A stretch of DNA of 64,000 nt, taken from the NCBI RefSeq assembly GCF_963662885.1, contig NZ_OY760065.1:72001-136000 (forward strand). Reading direction: 5' to 3'. The translations under genes and the position numbers were made by a program. The stretch's first letter is position 1; each line of letters begins with the position of its first letter. Below, in pieces: positions 1 to 8,514 of the stretch. The stretch comes from an uncultured Pseudodesulfovibrio sp. Lineage in GTDB: Bacteria > Desulfobacterota > Desulfovibrionia > Desulfovibrionales > Desulfovibrionaceae. The notes beneath the pieces are model-generated. The model worked only from the letters and a program-made list of their open reading frames with translations, searched no databases and was not told the DNA's origin.

Positions 1-2
1 AA

Positions 3-1010
3 CTCGGCCTGGGTTGGATTGCCTCCTTGTCCGGCCGGTTCTGGGCCATGGACCGAGACAAGCGTTTTGAGCGGGTGGAAAAGGCCTACCGCGCGCTGGT
101 GGATGGCCAAGGCGTGTCCATCGACGATCCCATCTCGGCCGTGGAAGCGCGTTACGCAGAGGGCGAGTTCGACGAGTTCGTCAAGCCCAGTCTGGTGAAG
201 GGCGTGGACGGGCGCATCCAGGACGGCGACGGCCTGTTCTTCTTCAACTTCCGCGCGGATCGTGCGCGGGAGATCAGCCGGGCCATTTTCGAAAAGAATT
301 TCAGCGAGTTTGATCGCCCGCACGTGCCTGCGTTGGCCATGTTCGCGACCATGACCCGTTACGAATCATCTTTCCCCATGGCCACCGCCTTCCCGCCAGA
401 AGATTACGAGGGCACCCTGGGCGAGTTCGCCTCGGCCCACGGCATGAAGCAGTTGCGTATCGCCGAAACCGAGAAATACGCCCACGTGACCTATTTCCTC
501 AACTGCGGGCGCGAGGAGCCGTTCCCGGCCGAGGACCGGGTCATGATCCCGTCCCCGCGCGAGGTGGCCACATACGACCTCAAGCCTCAGATGAGCGCGG
601 ACGAGGTGGCCGATACACTGATTTCCAAATGGGGCGAATACGATCTGTGCGTGTGCAACCTGGCCAACCTCGACATGGTCGGCCATACCGGCATAATGGC
701 GGCGGCCGAAAAGGCCTGCGTGGCCGTGGATGATTGCGTGGGCCGTATCGTGGACACGGTGCTGGAGAGCGGCGGCCGTGTGTTGATGACCGCGGACCAC
801 GGCAATGCGGAGCAGATGCTCGACGCAAGCGGCGCGCCGCATACGGCCCATTCCACCAACCCGGTGCCCCTGGTCTTTATCGAGAAGGGGCGGGAAGACG
901 CCGTTCTCGATGAGGGCATCCTCGGCGACATCGCCACTACCATCATCGGACTGTGGGGCATGGAGCCTCCCGCCGGAATGACCGGCAAGAACCTGGTACA
1001 CAAGGGATAA
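3..1010 (+). CDS. gpmI: 2,3-bisphosphoglycerate-independent phosphoglycerate mutase, 3' part
   Basis: Interconverts 3- and 2-phosphoglycerate in glycolysis and gluconeogenesis with a two-manganese alkaline-phosphatase-type active site. About 335 residues are present and the gene runs off the left edge. Full-length family members are about 510 residues, so the N-terminal third with the catalytic serine lies outside. Visible signatures are IASLSGR near the edge, FNFRADRARE, TMTRYE, LDMVGHTG, TADHGNAEQM (metal ligands) and PHTAHSTNPVP. The next gene starts 2 bases after the stop, so they are probably co-transcribed. The enzyme is cytoplasmic. Assignment is secure; only the missing 5' end limits it. 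Confidence 0.96.
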   Translation, partial: LGLGWIASLSGRFWAMDRDKRFERVEKAYRALVDGQGVSIDDPISAVEARYAEGEFDEFVKPSLVKGVDGRIQDGDGLFFFNFRADRAREISRAIFEKNFSEFDRPHVPALAMFATMTRYESSFPMATAFPPEDYEGTLGEFASAHGMKQLRIAETEKYAHVTYFLNCGREEPFPAEDRVMIPSPREVATYDLKPQMSADEVADTLISKWGEYDLCVCNLANLDMVGHTGIMAAAEKACVAVDDCVGRIVDTVLESGGRVLMTADHGNAEQMLDASGAPHTAHSTNPVPLVFIEKGREDAVLDEGILGDIATTIIGLWGMEPPAGMTGKNLVHKG

Positions 1011-1012
1011 CA

Positions 1013-1255
1013 ATGGCTGAAAGCAAGAAACCCCTGACCCCGGTCAGACCGGCGGCCATGGAGATGATCTTCCTCTACCCCTGCCCGCACTGCGGCCGGG
1101 AAGTCCCGCTCATCGCGCCGTCCCGGCCTGCCATGGCCCAGTGCGACGCGTGCCGTGAGAATTTCCCCATCGTGCCGGTGGACGACCGGACCATCCGCTA
1201 CCTCAAGCTCATTCTGGCCGGAGGCAAGGCGGGTATCGACCCGGATTTCCTCTAA
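1013..1255 (+). CDS. small zinc-ribbon-like conserved protein (80 aa)
   Basis: An 80-residue protein that begins 2 bases after the gpmI stop. It carries two CxxC knuckles, C24-P-H-C27 and C44-D-A-C47, spaced like a one-zinc ribbon, followed by a hydrophobic stretch ending in GIDPDFL. The ATG at 1013 is chosen because it follows the gpmI stop; an upstream in-frame start would overlap gpmI. No function is recognised. Zinc binding is inferred from the cysteines. A strong terminator follows, so this closes the gpmI transcript. Confidence 0.8.
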   Translation: MAESKKPLTPVRPAAMEMIFLYPCPHCGREVPLIAPSRPAMAQCDACRENFPIVPVDDRTIRYLKLILAGGKAGIDPDFL

Positions 1256-1319
1256 CCCCGGCTGTATTGCCTTCGGGCATGTCTACGGCTTGAAAATCGT
1301 GCCGAACACGTGAAACCGG

Positions 1320-1355
1320 ATCCCCTATGGCTATACGCCGTAGGGGATTTTTATT
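1320..1355 (+). terminator. intrinsic terminator after gpmI operon
   Basis: A 12-bp stem (ATCCCCTATGGC at 1320-1331 with GCCGTAGGGGAT at 1337-1348, one G-U pair) with a 5-base loop is followed by TTTTTA. Confidence 0.9.
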
Positions 1356-1671
1356 GCGGGCCCGTGGGCAGGGGGCGGCTTTGATTGAGTAGGGCGATGA
1401 CAGGGAACGAAAGCCGTCTGTTCAGAAAGTCAAAGTAAGGCCGGGCATGGTGTCGGGGAAATGTGCGCCCCTGATTTTATCATGGCGTTTCCGAGGGATT
1501 TCACGGTATCAACAGACCCAACGACTTGATCGAAAAGAACAATAGCGATGGACTCGCCCGGCGAAAAACGGGCGTTTTCACGGGAAGATCGTTGGTCGTG
1601 ACTGATTCGTGTCCAGATACATTCTTACGTTGATCAACGCTTCGGCGATTATCGACCCACGGGTCAATTTG
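1356..1671. other. gene-free stretch with a second terminator-like hairpin
   Basis: No convincing coding frame lies between the gpmI terminator and the chemoreceptor promoter. The one structure I see is CGCCCG (1555-1560), an 8-base loop, CGGGCG (1569-1574) and TTTT, on the plus strand. It resembles an intrinsic terminator with no gene in front of it, so a small RNA ending near 1578 is possible. I could not recognise a start for one. Confidence 0.3.
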
Positions 1672-1687
1672 TGGCCCGTCTTTTGCT
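1672..1687 (+). promoter_or_regulatory. sigma-54 (RpoN) type promoter for the chemoreceptor
   Basis: TGGCCCG-TCTT-TTGCT matches the -24/-12 consensus TGGCACG-N4-TTGCA. The diagnostic GG (1673-1674) and GC (1685-1686) are exactly 10 bases apart. It lies 50 bases before the ATG of the methyl-accepting chemotaxis gene. The family rule is that such promoters need an activator ATPase bound upstream; I did not recognise its site. Confidence 0.65.
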
Positions 1688-1737
1688 TGAAAGCACCATT
1701 GTTTTACTACAGATAGTATTGGGGAAGAAGAGGGACA

Positions 1738-3456
1738 ATGCAGAAAAAAGGTATGTACTTGGCGGTGTTGGCGGTCATTTCAGCGGGCATTGGCTCGGTG
1801 GCCGGTTCGGAATCCGCTTTGGCGTCGGATAGCGAGGTTACAATTCTGTCAGGATTTTTTGATGGCTCGCCCTGGGGGCTGGTGGTTCCTGGCGTACTCA
1901 TCATACTCGCCTGCGCGGTCTGCATTTTGCTGACGGCAAGAGTTATTCATAATAAATATGGTGTGTTGGCTAAGGCTGCCGAACGTATTCCTCAAGAGGG
2001 TTCTTCAGTGGAAGTCGTCGGGGGTGGCGATAACAATTTTGGGAAGATGGCCGAAGGGCTCAAGCAGATTGTAAGTTACATCGCTGAGTTGGAAGCCAAA
2101 GTCGAAAAGAGCGAAAATGTAGCCAAGGAATCCGAAGCTCGTGTGAAAGAGGCCATGGCCCAAGCCGCCCAGGCTCGCAAGCAGGGTGAAGCCGCCCGTT
2201 GCGAAGGGCTGCTGTCCGCCGCCGGGACTCTGGAGCACTCGGTTCAGGCCATCCGCGACCATTCGGTCACTCTTGGAGTGTCTTCGGGCAAGGCGAGACA
2301 AGGTGCTGCCGAGCAGCAGCGGCTTATTTCCGAGGCGGCCTCCGCCATGGAGCAGATGAATGCGGCCGTGAGCGAGACCGCTGTCAGTGCGGGAGCCGCC
2401 GCCGAGGACGCGGACAAAGTCATGGAGCGTGCCGAGTCCGGTTCCGCCGTGGTTACGCGAACCATCGACTCCATCAGCGCGGTTTCACAGAATTCCCAAT
2501 CCCTGGTCGAGAGTGTGGCCGGGCTCGGCTCTCAGGCCGAGGGGGTCGGCGCGATCATGGGCGTCATTTCCGACATCGCGGACCAGACCAACCTTCTGGC
2601 GCTCAACGCGGCCATCGAGGCCGCCAGGGCCGGCGATGCCGGGCGCGGTTTTGCCGTGGTTGCCGACGAGGTGCGCAAACTGGCCGAGAAGACCATGGAC
2701 GCCACCCGCGACGTGGGCGTTGCCATCGAGGGGATCCAGGACCAAGTGGCACGGACCATCGAAGGGGTCCAGGGGATGTCTGGTCTGGCCGACGAGGCTG
2801 CCGGGTTGGCACGTGAATCCGGGGCGGCTCTGGAGCAGATCGTGACCCATTCCGGCACCAGCGCCGAGCGCATCGGGGCCATTGCCGCTGCATCCAGCCA
2901 GCAGTCCGTGGCCAGTGAGGCGGTCACCCGGACCATCACGGCCGTGCACGATATTTCCTTTGACACGGATGAGGGCATGGCAGAGGCCGCCCGCGCTGTG
3001 GAGGAGTTGACGGGGCGCGTGGAGGAGTTGGCCGTCATGACCGGCGTGTTCCGTCTGGTGGGCAGCGGCCGGGTTCAGGAAATTATCGGCGCTCTGGCCG
3101 AATCCGAGGCGGTGCGTTCCGGACAACGCGACAGGCTTGAGAAAGGCATGCGCGATGCCCTCAAGAAAAATGATTTTCTCGAACTGCTGTACATCACCGA
3201 TGCCGAAGGAAGGCAGCTTGTCAGCAATATCGGCGGCAAAGTCTCCGGCTTTGCCGAGGATCCTTCAGCCTTCGGCTCCAACTGGGCCGATCGCGACTGG
3301 TTCAAGGGGGTGGCGGAGACCGGCACCTACCACATCTCCGACGTCTACACGTCCTCGGCCTCGGGGCATGAATGCATCACCGTATCCGGTCCTTTCTTTG
3401 GCCGGGACGGCCGAATGCTTGGCGTGATCGCGGCGGACGTGAGCGTGACTGCATAA
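1738..3456 (+). CDS. methyl-accepting chemotaxis protein with C-terminal Cache-like sensor
   Basis: A 572-residue chemoreceptor. A signal-anchor helix (about residues 5-25) and a second transmembrane helix (about 46-68) enclose only about 20 residues, so there is almost no periplasmic domain. A HAMP-like linker and coiled coil follow. The conserved signalling tip lies near residues 270-310 (ISDIADQTNLLALNAAIEAA, then GRGFAVVADEVRKLAEKT). After the coiled coil returns, residues from about 445 to 572 form a PDC/Cache-like domain with WADRDWFKG and a terminal GVIAADVS strand. Chemoreceptors normally sense from the N-terminal periplasmic side, so this arrangement implies cytoplasmic sensing. It is preceded by a sigma-54-type promoter. 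The ligand is unknown. Confidence 0.93.
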   Translation: MQKKGMYLAVLAVISAGIGSVAGSESALASDSEVTILSGFFDGSPWGLVVPGVLIILACAVCILLTARVIHNKYGVLAKAAERIPQEGSSVEVVGGGDNNFGKMAEGLKQIVSYIAELEAKVEKSENVAKESEARVKEAMAQAAQARKQGEAARCEGLLSAAGTLEHSVQAIRDHSVTLGVSSGKARQGAAEQQRLISEAASAMEQMNAAVSETAVSAGAAAEDADKVMERAESGSAVVTRTIDSISAVSQNSQSLVESVAGLGSQAEGVGAIMGVISDIADQTNLLALNAAIEAARAGDAGRGFAVVADEVRKLAEKTMDATRDVGVAIEGIQDQVARTIEGVQGMSGLADEAAGLARESGAALEQIVTHSGTSAERIGAIAAASSQQSVASEAVTRTITAVHDISFDTDEGMAEAARAVEELTGRVEELAVMTGVFRLVGSGRVQEIIGALAESEAVRSGQRDRLEKGMRDALKKNDFLELLYITDAEGRQLVSNIGGKVSGFAEDPSAFGSNWADRDWFKGVAETGTYHISDVYTSSASGHECITVSGPFFGRDGRMLGVIAADVSVTA

Positions 3457-3536
3457 CCCGAAACGAGCGGTTCCTCGAATCTTCAATCGGCTATAGGTCG
3501 TTGCATTGTGCTTCTGACGGCACTATGTTCCTCCTA

Positions 3537-3552
3537 CCGGCGTTAACACCGG
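3537..3552. promoter_or_regulatory. palindromic element upstream of osmC-like gene
   Basis: CCGGCGTTAACACCGG is a 16-base dyad centred on GTTAAC with one symmetric mismatch pair. It lies 35 bases before the ATG of the OsmC-family gene. It could be an operator or part of a 5' leader hairpin. No regulator is identified. Confidence 0.3.
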
Positions 3553-3586
3553 CCGGATCAATCGATTGCAAAAACGAGGTACTACA

Positions 3587-3967
3587 ATGATCACGACGAA
3601 AAGCAAACAAGACGATTATCTGACGGAATTCACGGACGGAGAGCATGTCGGCCAATGCGACGCTCCGGTGGGCAAAGGCGGTCAGGACGCGGCCTTTACA
3701 CCGTTTGCCCTGTTGGAGGCGTCCCTGGCCGGGTGCCTGAACATTACCCTGCGCGCTTTTGCCAAGTCTCACGATATCGAATTGGGATCTGTGGAGACCT
3801 CCGTCAACCTGGTGCCTGGCGAAAACAGCTCCACCTTCGAGTACAGCGTCAAGCTGCCTGACGGGTTGAGCGAAAGGGACACCAAGCGGCTGCATGCCGC
3901 GATGAAGGGATGTCCCATCCATGGCCTGCTCGGCAAGCCCGTGGGCTTTGAATTCAAGGCGGAATAA
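3587..3967 (+). CDS. OsmC/Ohr-family protein
   Basis: A 126-residue cytoplasmic protein of the OsmC/Ohr superfamily, whose characterised members reduce organic hydroperoxides with a pair of reactive cysteines. Both cysteines are present: C50 in LAGCLNI and C109 in KGCPIHG. The start at 3587 is preceded by a GAGG ribosome-binding site 7 bases away. Length fits the shorter OsmC subgroup. It stands alone between the chemoreceptor and a terminator. Whether it detoxifies peroxides or acts on another thiol-linked substrate cannot be read from the sequence. Confidence 0.88.
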   Translation: MITTKSKQDDYLTEFTDGEHVGQCDAPVGKGGQDAAFTPFALLEASLAGCLNITLRAFAKSHDIELGSVETSVNLVPGENSSTFEYSVKLPDGLSERDTKRLHAAMKGCPIHGLLGKPVGFEFKAE

Positions 3968-4028
3968 TTCGCAAGACCGTCTGTCCCGACAATGATGCGG
4001 GATGAAGACGGCAGTTTTGCCACTCGGA

Positions 4029-4057
4029 CGGCGCGCGACTTGGTCGCGTGCCGTTTT
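4029..4057 (+). terminator. intrinsic terminator after osmC-like gene
   Basis: CGGCGCGCGAC (4029-4039) and GTCGCGTGCCG (4043-4053) form an 11-bp stem with one G-U pair and a 3-base loop, followed by TTTTG. It separates this gene from the convergent transporter gene. Confidence 0.8.
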
Positions 4058-4091
4058 GTGTTTTCGGGATCTTGTTTGCGGAACTGGTGCG

Positions 4092-4994
4092 TCAGGCGCG
4101 TTTTCTGGGGGAATACTGCATCAGGGCGTTTCCCGCGATGATGAAGGCCAGGCCGACCACTGTGGCCGGATGGATATTCTCGCCCACCAGAAAGTGGATG
4201 AAGATCAGAGAGAGAAAGGGAGAAAGAAAGATCAGGTTGGCTACCCGCGCCGTACCCCCGCCTTCGGGACAAGCGGCGTATTTCATTGCCGTCAGCCACA
4301 GGGCGAACGTGATGCCCATCTCGAACATCCCCACGTAGACGGCGGCCATGAGTGGGCCTGCGGCAAGTGGCGGCAGCTCGGAAAAACACAGGGTGGCTGC
4401 CAGGATGAATGGGAAGCCGGTCAGAAAGCTCAGGAGCAGCCCGGCCATGGGGTTGGCCTTGCTCCGGGTATTGAAGATCCAGTACAGCGCCCAGATAACC
4501 GTGCTGCCCAGGGCCAGGGCTACGCCGGACAGGCTGGAAAACTGCATGCCGAGCAGATCGCCGTGGGTGGAGATGACCACCACCCCGAGGTAGCTGATGA
4601 GGATGGCGATGAGTGCCTTGGCCGAGAGCTTCTGGCCGAGCAGAGGCACGGACAGCAGCGAAAGGGTCACGGCCCAGGTGTAGTTGATGGGCTGTGCCTC
4701 CTGCGCGGGAAGCAGATCGTAGGCCTTGAACAGGATCGTATAGTAGAGGAACGGGTTGAGCAGGCCGAGCAGGGCGCAACGCAGGGTTTCCTTGCGACCC
4801 ATCCGGATCAGCTCGCCGAGCTTGCCCTGAATCAGCAGAATAGCACCGAGGACCACGATGGATACGGCGCACGCGCAGAGCAGCAGTTGCAGCGGGTCGA
4901 GGTCGCGCAGGGCGATTTTAAAGGCCGAGGCCACGGTGGACCAGATGGACACCGTGGCCAGGCCGTAAAGCAGGGCTTTTTTGCTGTCGGTCAC
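4092..4994 (-). CDS. EamA/DMT-superfamily transporter
   Basis: A 300-residue integral inner-membrane protein with about ten hydrophobic helices arranged as two EamA repeats, the typical size of drug/metabolite transporters. Substrates in this family range from amino acids to nucleotide sugars and cannot be predicted here. The start is GTG at 4994, six bases after the stop of the upstream LOG-family gene, with only a poor ribosome-binding site. This suggests translational coupling. The C-terminus ends in basic residues (PRKRA) on the cytoplasmic side. Confidence 0.9.
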   Translation of the reverse strand: MTDSKKALLYGLATVSIWSTVASAFKIALRDLDPLQLLLCACAVSIVVLGAILLIQGKLGELIRMGRKETLRCALLGLLNPFLYYTILFKAYDLLPAQEAQPINYTWAVTLSLLSVPLLGQKLSAKALIAILISYLGVVVISTHGDLLGMQFSSLSGVALALGSTVIWALYWIFNTRSKANPMAGLLLSFLTGFPFILAATLCFSELPPLAAGPLMAAVYVGMFEMGITFALWLTAMKYAACPEGGGTARVANLIFLSPFLSLIFIHFLVGENIHPATVVGLAFIIAGNALMQYSPRKRA

Positions 4995-5000
4995 TTGAGG

Positions 5001-5660
5001 CTAGACTATGACGTGCTTGCGGATGTAGCTGACCACCTCGTCCACGTCGTCGGTGACCTTGAACAGATCCAGATCCTCGGCTTTGCAGAATCCGTTGGGG
5101 ACCATCTGGCTCTTGAACCATTCGATGAGCCCGGACCAGAACTCGGTACCGAAGAGAACGATGGGGAACGGTTTGATGCGATGGGTCTGGATGAGCACCA
5201 ACGCCTCGGACAACTCGTCCAGGGTGCCGTAGCCGCCGGGCAGGGCCACATAGGCCAGGGCGTACTTGATGAACATCAGCTTGCGAATGAAGAAATAGCG
5301 AAACTCGCTTTTGACGTTCAGGAACTCGTTGTGCTTCTGTTCCATGGGCAGGTGAATGTGCAGACCAATGGATTCGCCGCCGTTCTCGAAAGCGCCCTTG
5401 TTGCCCGCTTCCATCAAACCCGGACCACCGCCGGTGATTACCGAAAAACCGGCTTCGGACAATGCTTTGGACAGCTCCACGGTCTTCTGGTAGAGCGGTT
5501 CGTCCTGTTTGACCCTGGCCGATCCGAACACGGAAACGGCCGGTCCGATCTCGGACAGGTTCTCGAAACCGTCCACGATTTCGGACATGATCTTGAAGAG
5601 CCGCCAGGACTCGTGGATGGACAAATCGTCTATGAGATATTGCTTGGAACGATGGATCAT
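5001..5660 (-). CDS. LOG-family (TIGR00730) Rossmann-fold protein
   Basis: A 219-residue protein with the signature motifs of the lysine-decarboxylase-like/LOG family: GGGPGLMEAGNKGA at residues 77-90 and PGGYGTLDE further on. Characterised relatives hydrolyse nucleoside 5'-monophosphates (cytokinin-activating LOG enzymes and bacterial nucleosidases such as PpnN). The ATG at 5660 is chosen for its AGGAG site (AGGAGAACCAATG); a longer start 18 codons upstream is possible. It is the first gene of a two-gene unit with the EamA transporter, which may handle a related metabolite (inference). Confidence 0.88.
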   Translation of the reverse strand: MIHRSKQYLIDDLSIHESWRLFKIMSEIVDGFENLSEIGPAVSVFGSARVKQDEPLYQKTVELSKALSEAGFSVITGGGPGLMEAGNKGAFENGGESIGLHIHLPMEQKHNEFLNVKSEFRYFFIRKLMFIKYALAYVALPGGYGTLDELSEALVLIQTHRIKPFPIVLFGTEFWSGLIEWFKSQMVPNGFCKAEDLDLFKVTDDVDEVVSYIRKHVIV

Positions 5661-5828
5661 TGGTTCTCCTGTGCTCATGGTGCAGAGGTTGCCTGGACAC
5701 GGTTTATGGGGCATGTAGTCGGGGCGGCTGATACAGGATCACGCCGACTGTCTTATTACACTGATTTTGTTCTGTTCGGAAGGGGGTTATTCCAGCTTTT
5801 CGGCGGAACGGCAATGCGAGGACAATAT

Positions 5829-7436
5829 ATGAAAGTGACCTTCATGGGTGCGGCCCGTACTGTTAGCGGCTCCTGTTACATCCTCGAATGCGGGGGCAAG
5901 CGTTTTGCCGTGGACTGTGGTATGCACCAGGGCAACAGGGAGATTGAAAAGCGTAACTGGAACATCGACGCCTACGACCCCAAGAAGCTCGACTTCATTC
6001 TGATTACCCATGCCCACATGGACCACACCGGGTTGCTGCCCGCTCTGGTCGCCAAGGGATACCGCAATCCCATTTACTGCACCTCGCCCACCCGCGATCT
6101 GCTGGAGATCATGCTCCTCGATTCGGCGCATATCCAGGAAATGGAGGCCGAGTGGGGAAACCGCAAGCAGCGTCGCATCGGCGGGGACATTATCAAGCCC
6201 CTGTACACCATCGCCGACGCCGAGCGGACCACGCCGTTGTTCGCGACCATCGAATATTCCAAGACTTTCGAGCCCGTACCGGGTGTCAGGGTGACCTACA
6301 AAGACGCCGGTCATATCCTCGGCTCAGCCTTTATCGAGATTGAATATGAGGAAGACGGCAAACTGACCAAGGCTGTATTCTCCGGCGACCTGGGCCGTCC
6401 CGAGCAGCTCATTGTCAACGACCCGGCCGACATGGAGTGCGCGGACTATCTGTTCATGGAGTCCACCTACGGCAACCGCAACCATGTGGACGAAAAAGGC
6501 AGCCTGGACGAACTGGCCGAGGCCATCGCCTACAGTTACGGAAATGGGGAAAAGGTTGTCATTCCGGCATTTGCCGTGGAACGCTCGCAGCAGATCATCT
6601 ATTCCCTCTTCCTGCTCAAGAAACAGGGCAAGCTGCCCGCGGACATGCCGGTCTACCTGGACAGCCCGCTGGCCATCCGGGCCACGGAGATTTTCCGCAA
6701 GCACCCCGAGTATTTTGACGAGAAGACCCAGGAGTACATCCGGAACGGAGACAATCCTCTGGACCTGCCCAATCTTCATTTCACACAGACGCGGGAACAG
6801 TCCCAGGCCATCAACGAGACCGAGGGACCGGCCATCATCATCTCGGCCAGCGGCATGGCCAATGCCGGGCGGATCAAGCACCACCTCAAGCACAACCTGT
6901 GGCGTCCGGGGGCCAGCGTGGTCTTCGTTGGCTGGCAGGGCGTGGGCACGCCGGGGCGCAAGATCGTCAACGGGGCCGAAAAGATCACCATTTTCGGTGA
7001 AGAGGTTTTGGTCAAGGCCAAGGTCTTCACCATCAACGGCTTCTCGGGCCACGCCGGACGCGATGAGCTGTTGGCTTGGCTCGGGACCATGCAGGGCAAA
7101 CCGATCAAGATCATGCTTGTACATGGCGAAGCCGAGGTACAGACTGAGTTCGCCGAACTGATCACCAAGCAATTCGGCTTTGAGGTGCATATCCCGGAAT
7201 ACATGGAGGTCTTGGACCTCGAACCGGGCAAGGAACTGACGCCCGTGGTGGATATGGACGTTGCCCGGCCTCGCGTGGATTGGGACTTCCTGCTGGCCGA
7301 TTCCGAGAATCTCTACCGGGAGCTTCGCAACCGCATCCGGGACGTGGAAAAGCGTCCATGGGTGGATCAGGCCGAATTGCGCGACAAACTGCTTAATATC
7401 AACCGGACCATCGTGGAGTTGGTCTCCGAGATGTAG
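5829..7436 (+). CDS. MBL-fold beta-CASP nuclease
   Basis: A 535-residue metallo-beta-lactamase-fold protein of the beta-CASP group (COG1236), whose members are RNA nucleases. Zinc ligands are visible as H61-A-H63-M-D65-H66, and further motifs are DAGHILGSA, ESTYGNR, SGMANAGR (beta-CASP) and NGFSGHAGRDEL. The start at 5829 has an AGGA site 8 bases upstream. The frame stays open far upstream, but that part runs antisense to two real genes and is not coding. A C-terminal tail of about 60 residues follows the catalytic core. It begins a cluster with rsmD, coaD and miaA, consistent with an RNA-related role. Confidence 0.92.
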   Translation: MKVTFMGAARTVSGSCYILECGGKRFAVDCGMHQGNREIEKRNWNIDAYDPKKLDFILITHAHMDHTGLLPALVAKGYRNPIYCTSPTRDLLEIMLLDSAHIQEMEAEWGNRKQRRIGGDIIKPLYTIADAERTTPLFATIEYSKTFEPVPGVRVTYKDAGHILGSAFIEIEYEEDGKLTKAVFSGDLGRPEQLIVNDPADMECADYLFMESTYGNRNHVDEKGSLDELAEAIAYSYGNGEKVVIPAFAVERSQQIIYSLFLLKKQGKLPADMPVYLDSPLAIRATEIFRKHPEYFDEKTQEYIRNGDNPLDLPNLHFTQTREQSQAINETEGPAIIISASGMANAGRIKHHLKHNLWRPGASVVFVGWQGVGTPGRKIVNGAEKITIFGEEVLVKAKVFTINGFSGHAGRDELLAWLGTMQGKPIKIMLVHGEAEVQTEFAELITKQFGFEVHIPEYMEVLDLEPGKELTPVVDMDVARPRVDWDFLLADSENLYRELRNRIRDVEKRPWVDQAELRDKLLNINRTIVELVSEM

Positions 7437-7438
7437 CC

Positions 7439-7999
7439 ATGCGCATCGTCGGGGGACAATACAAGGGCCGCAGGATACTGACCTGCGAGGGGCCGGGATA
7501 CCGGCCCGCCACCATGAAGGTTCGGGAATCGGTGTTTTCCATGCTCATGGCTCGTGGCGTGGATTTCAGCGAAGCTCGGGTCATCGACATGTTCGCAGGA
7601 AGCGGTTCGCTGGCCCTGGAATGTCTCAGCCGGGGCGCACCCACGGCCTGGTTTGTGGAGAAGAGCCAGAAGGCGGCCGGACTCATCCGTCGCAACCTGT
7701 CCGATCTGAAAGTGGACAAGTCCCGATACAGGGTGGTCTGCAAGGACCTTTTTGGTGTACTGTCCAAGAGTCCCGAGCGACCCTTTGACCTGGTCTTCAT
7801 CGATCCGCCCTATGGCTACGACCTGCTGGTCCCGGCCCTGACCAAGGCGCTCGAGAACGGCTGGATCGCAAAGGGCGCGCTGGTCCTGGCCGAGGTAGAG
7901 GACGCGGTTGTTCCTCCGCAGGATGGCCCGGTGGGGGATATGGAATTGCTAACTGACCGTGAATACGGTCAAACCAGGATTTTACTATGGCGAAATTGA
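7439..7999 (+). CDS. rsmD: 16S rRNA (guanine(966)-N2)-methyltransferase
   Basis: A 186-residue SAM-dependent methyltransferase that modifies G966 of 16S rRNA. The N-terminal MRIVGGQYKGRRI is typical of RsmD. The SAM-binding motif DMFAGSGSLALE is near residue 50 and the catalytic IDPPYG motif near residue 121. It starts 2 bases after the beta-CASP gene and overlaps coaD by 13 bases. The rsmD-coaD pairing is common in bacteria and supports both calls. Confidence 0.96.
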   Translation: MRIVGGQYKGRRILTCEGPGYRPATMKVRESVFSMLMARGVDFSEARVIDMFAGSGSLALECLSRGAPTAWFVEKSQKAAGLIRRNLSDLKVDKSRYRVVCKDLFGVLSKSPERPFDLVFIDPPYGYDLLVPALTKALENGWIAKGALVLAEVEDAVVPPQDGPVGDMELLTDREYGQTRILLWRN

Positions 8000-8514
8000 A
8001 CCCCAGGCTGGCCGTTTACCCCGGCACATTCGATCCTCTGACCATGGGCCACGTGAGTCTGACCCGCCGGGGGCTGAAGGTTTTTGACAACATCATTCTG
8101 GCCGTGGCCGAAAGCACGCCCAAGAAGACCCTGTTCACCGTAGGCGAGCGGGTGGCCCTGGCCCAGGATGTGTTCCGCGACGAACCCAGGGTCACAGTGG
8201 CCTCCTTCGACTGCCTGCTCATCGATTATGTGGAGAGCCGGGGTGCCGGGGCGATCATGCGCGGCCTGCGCGCGGTCTCGGACTTCGAGTATGAATTCCA
8301 GATGGCGCTCATGAACCGCAAGCTCAAGTGGGAAATCGAGACCGTCTTCATGATGACCGACTTCAAGTGGATGTACCTGAGCTCCACCATCGTCAAGGAA
8401 GTGGCCCAGTACGGCGGCGACATCCGGGGCCTCGTTCCCGGACCCGTGGCAACAGCCCTTTCCGTCAAGTTCGGCGTCAAGCCCCAGGAATGGGGGCATA
8501 ACCACTACATATGA
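7987..8514 (+). CDS. coaD: phosphopantetheine adenylyltransferase
   Basis: A 175-residue enzyme of the nucleotidyltransferase fold that adenylates 4'-phosphopantetheine in coenzyme A synthesis. Motifs: YPGTFDPLTMGH (the TxGH nucleotide-binding site), RGLRAVSDFEYE and YLSSTIVKEVA. Length matches the family (about 160-175). The start ATG lies inside the 3' end of rsmD, and its last four bases overlap the miaA start (ATGA). Confidence 0.96.
   Translation: MAKLNPRLAVYPGTFDPLTMGHVSLTRRGLKVFDNIILAVAESTPKKTLFTVGERVALAQDVFRDEPRVTVASFDCLLIDYVESRGAGAIMRGLRAVSDFEYEFQMALMNRKLKWEIETVFMMTDFKWMYLSSTIVKEVAQYGGDIRGLVPGPVATALSVKFGVKPQEWGHNHYI

Noticed and set aside
4002..5828. A long open frame upstream of and in phase with the beta-CASP nuclease
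   Set aside because: It runs antisense to the EamA and LOG-family genes, which have clear family motifs. The nuclease core with its ribosome-binding site begins at 5829. The upstream frame has low-complexity, shadow-like composition.
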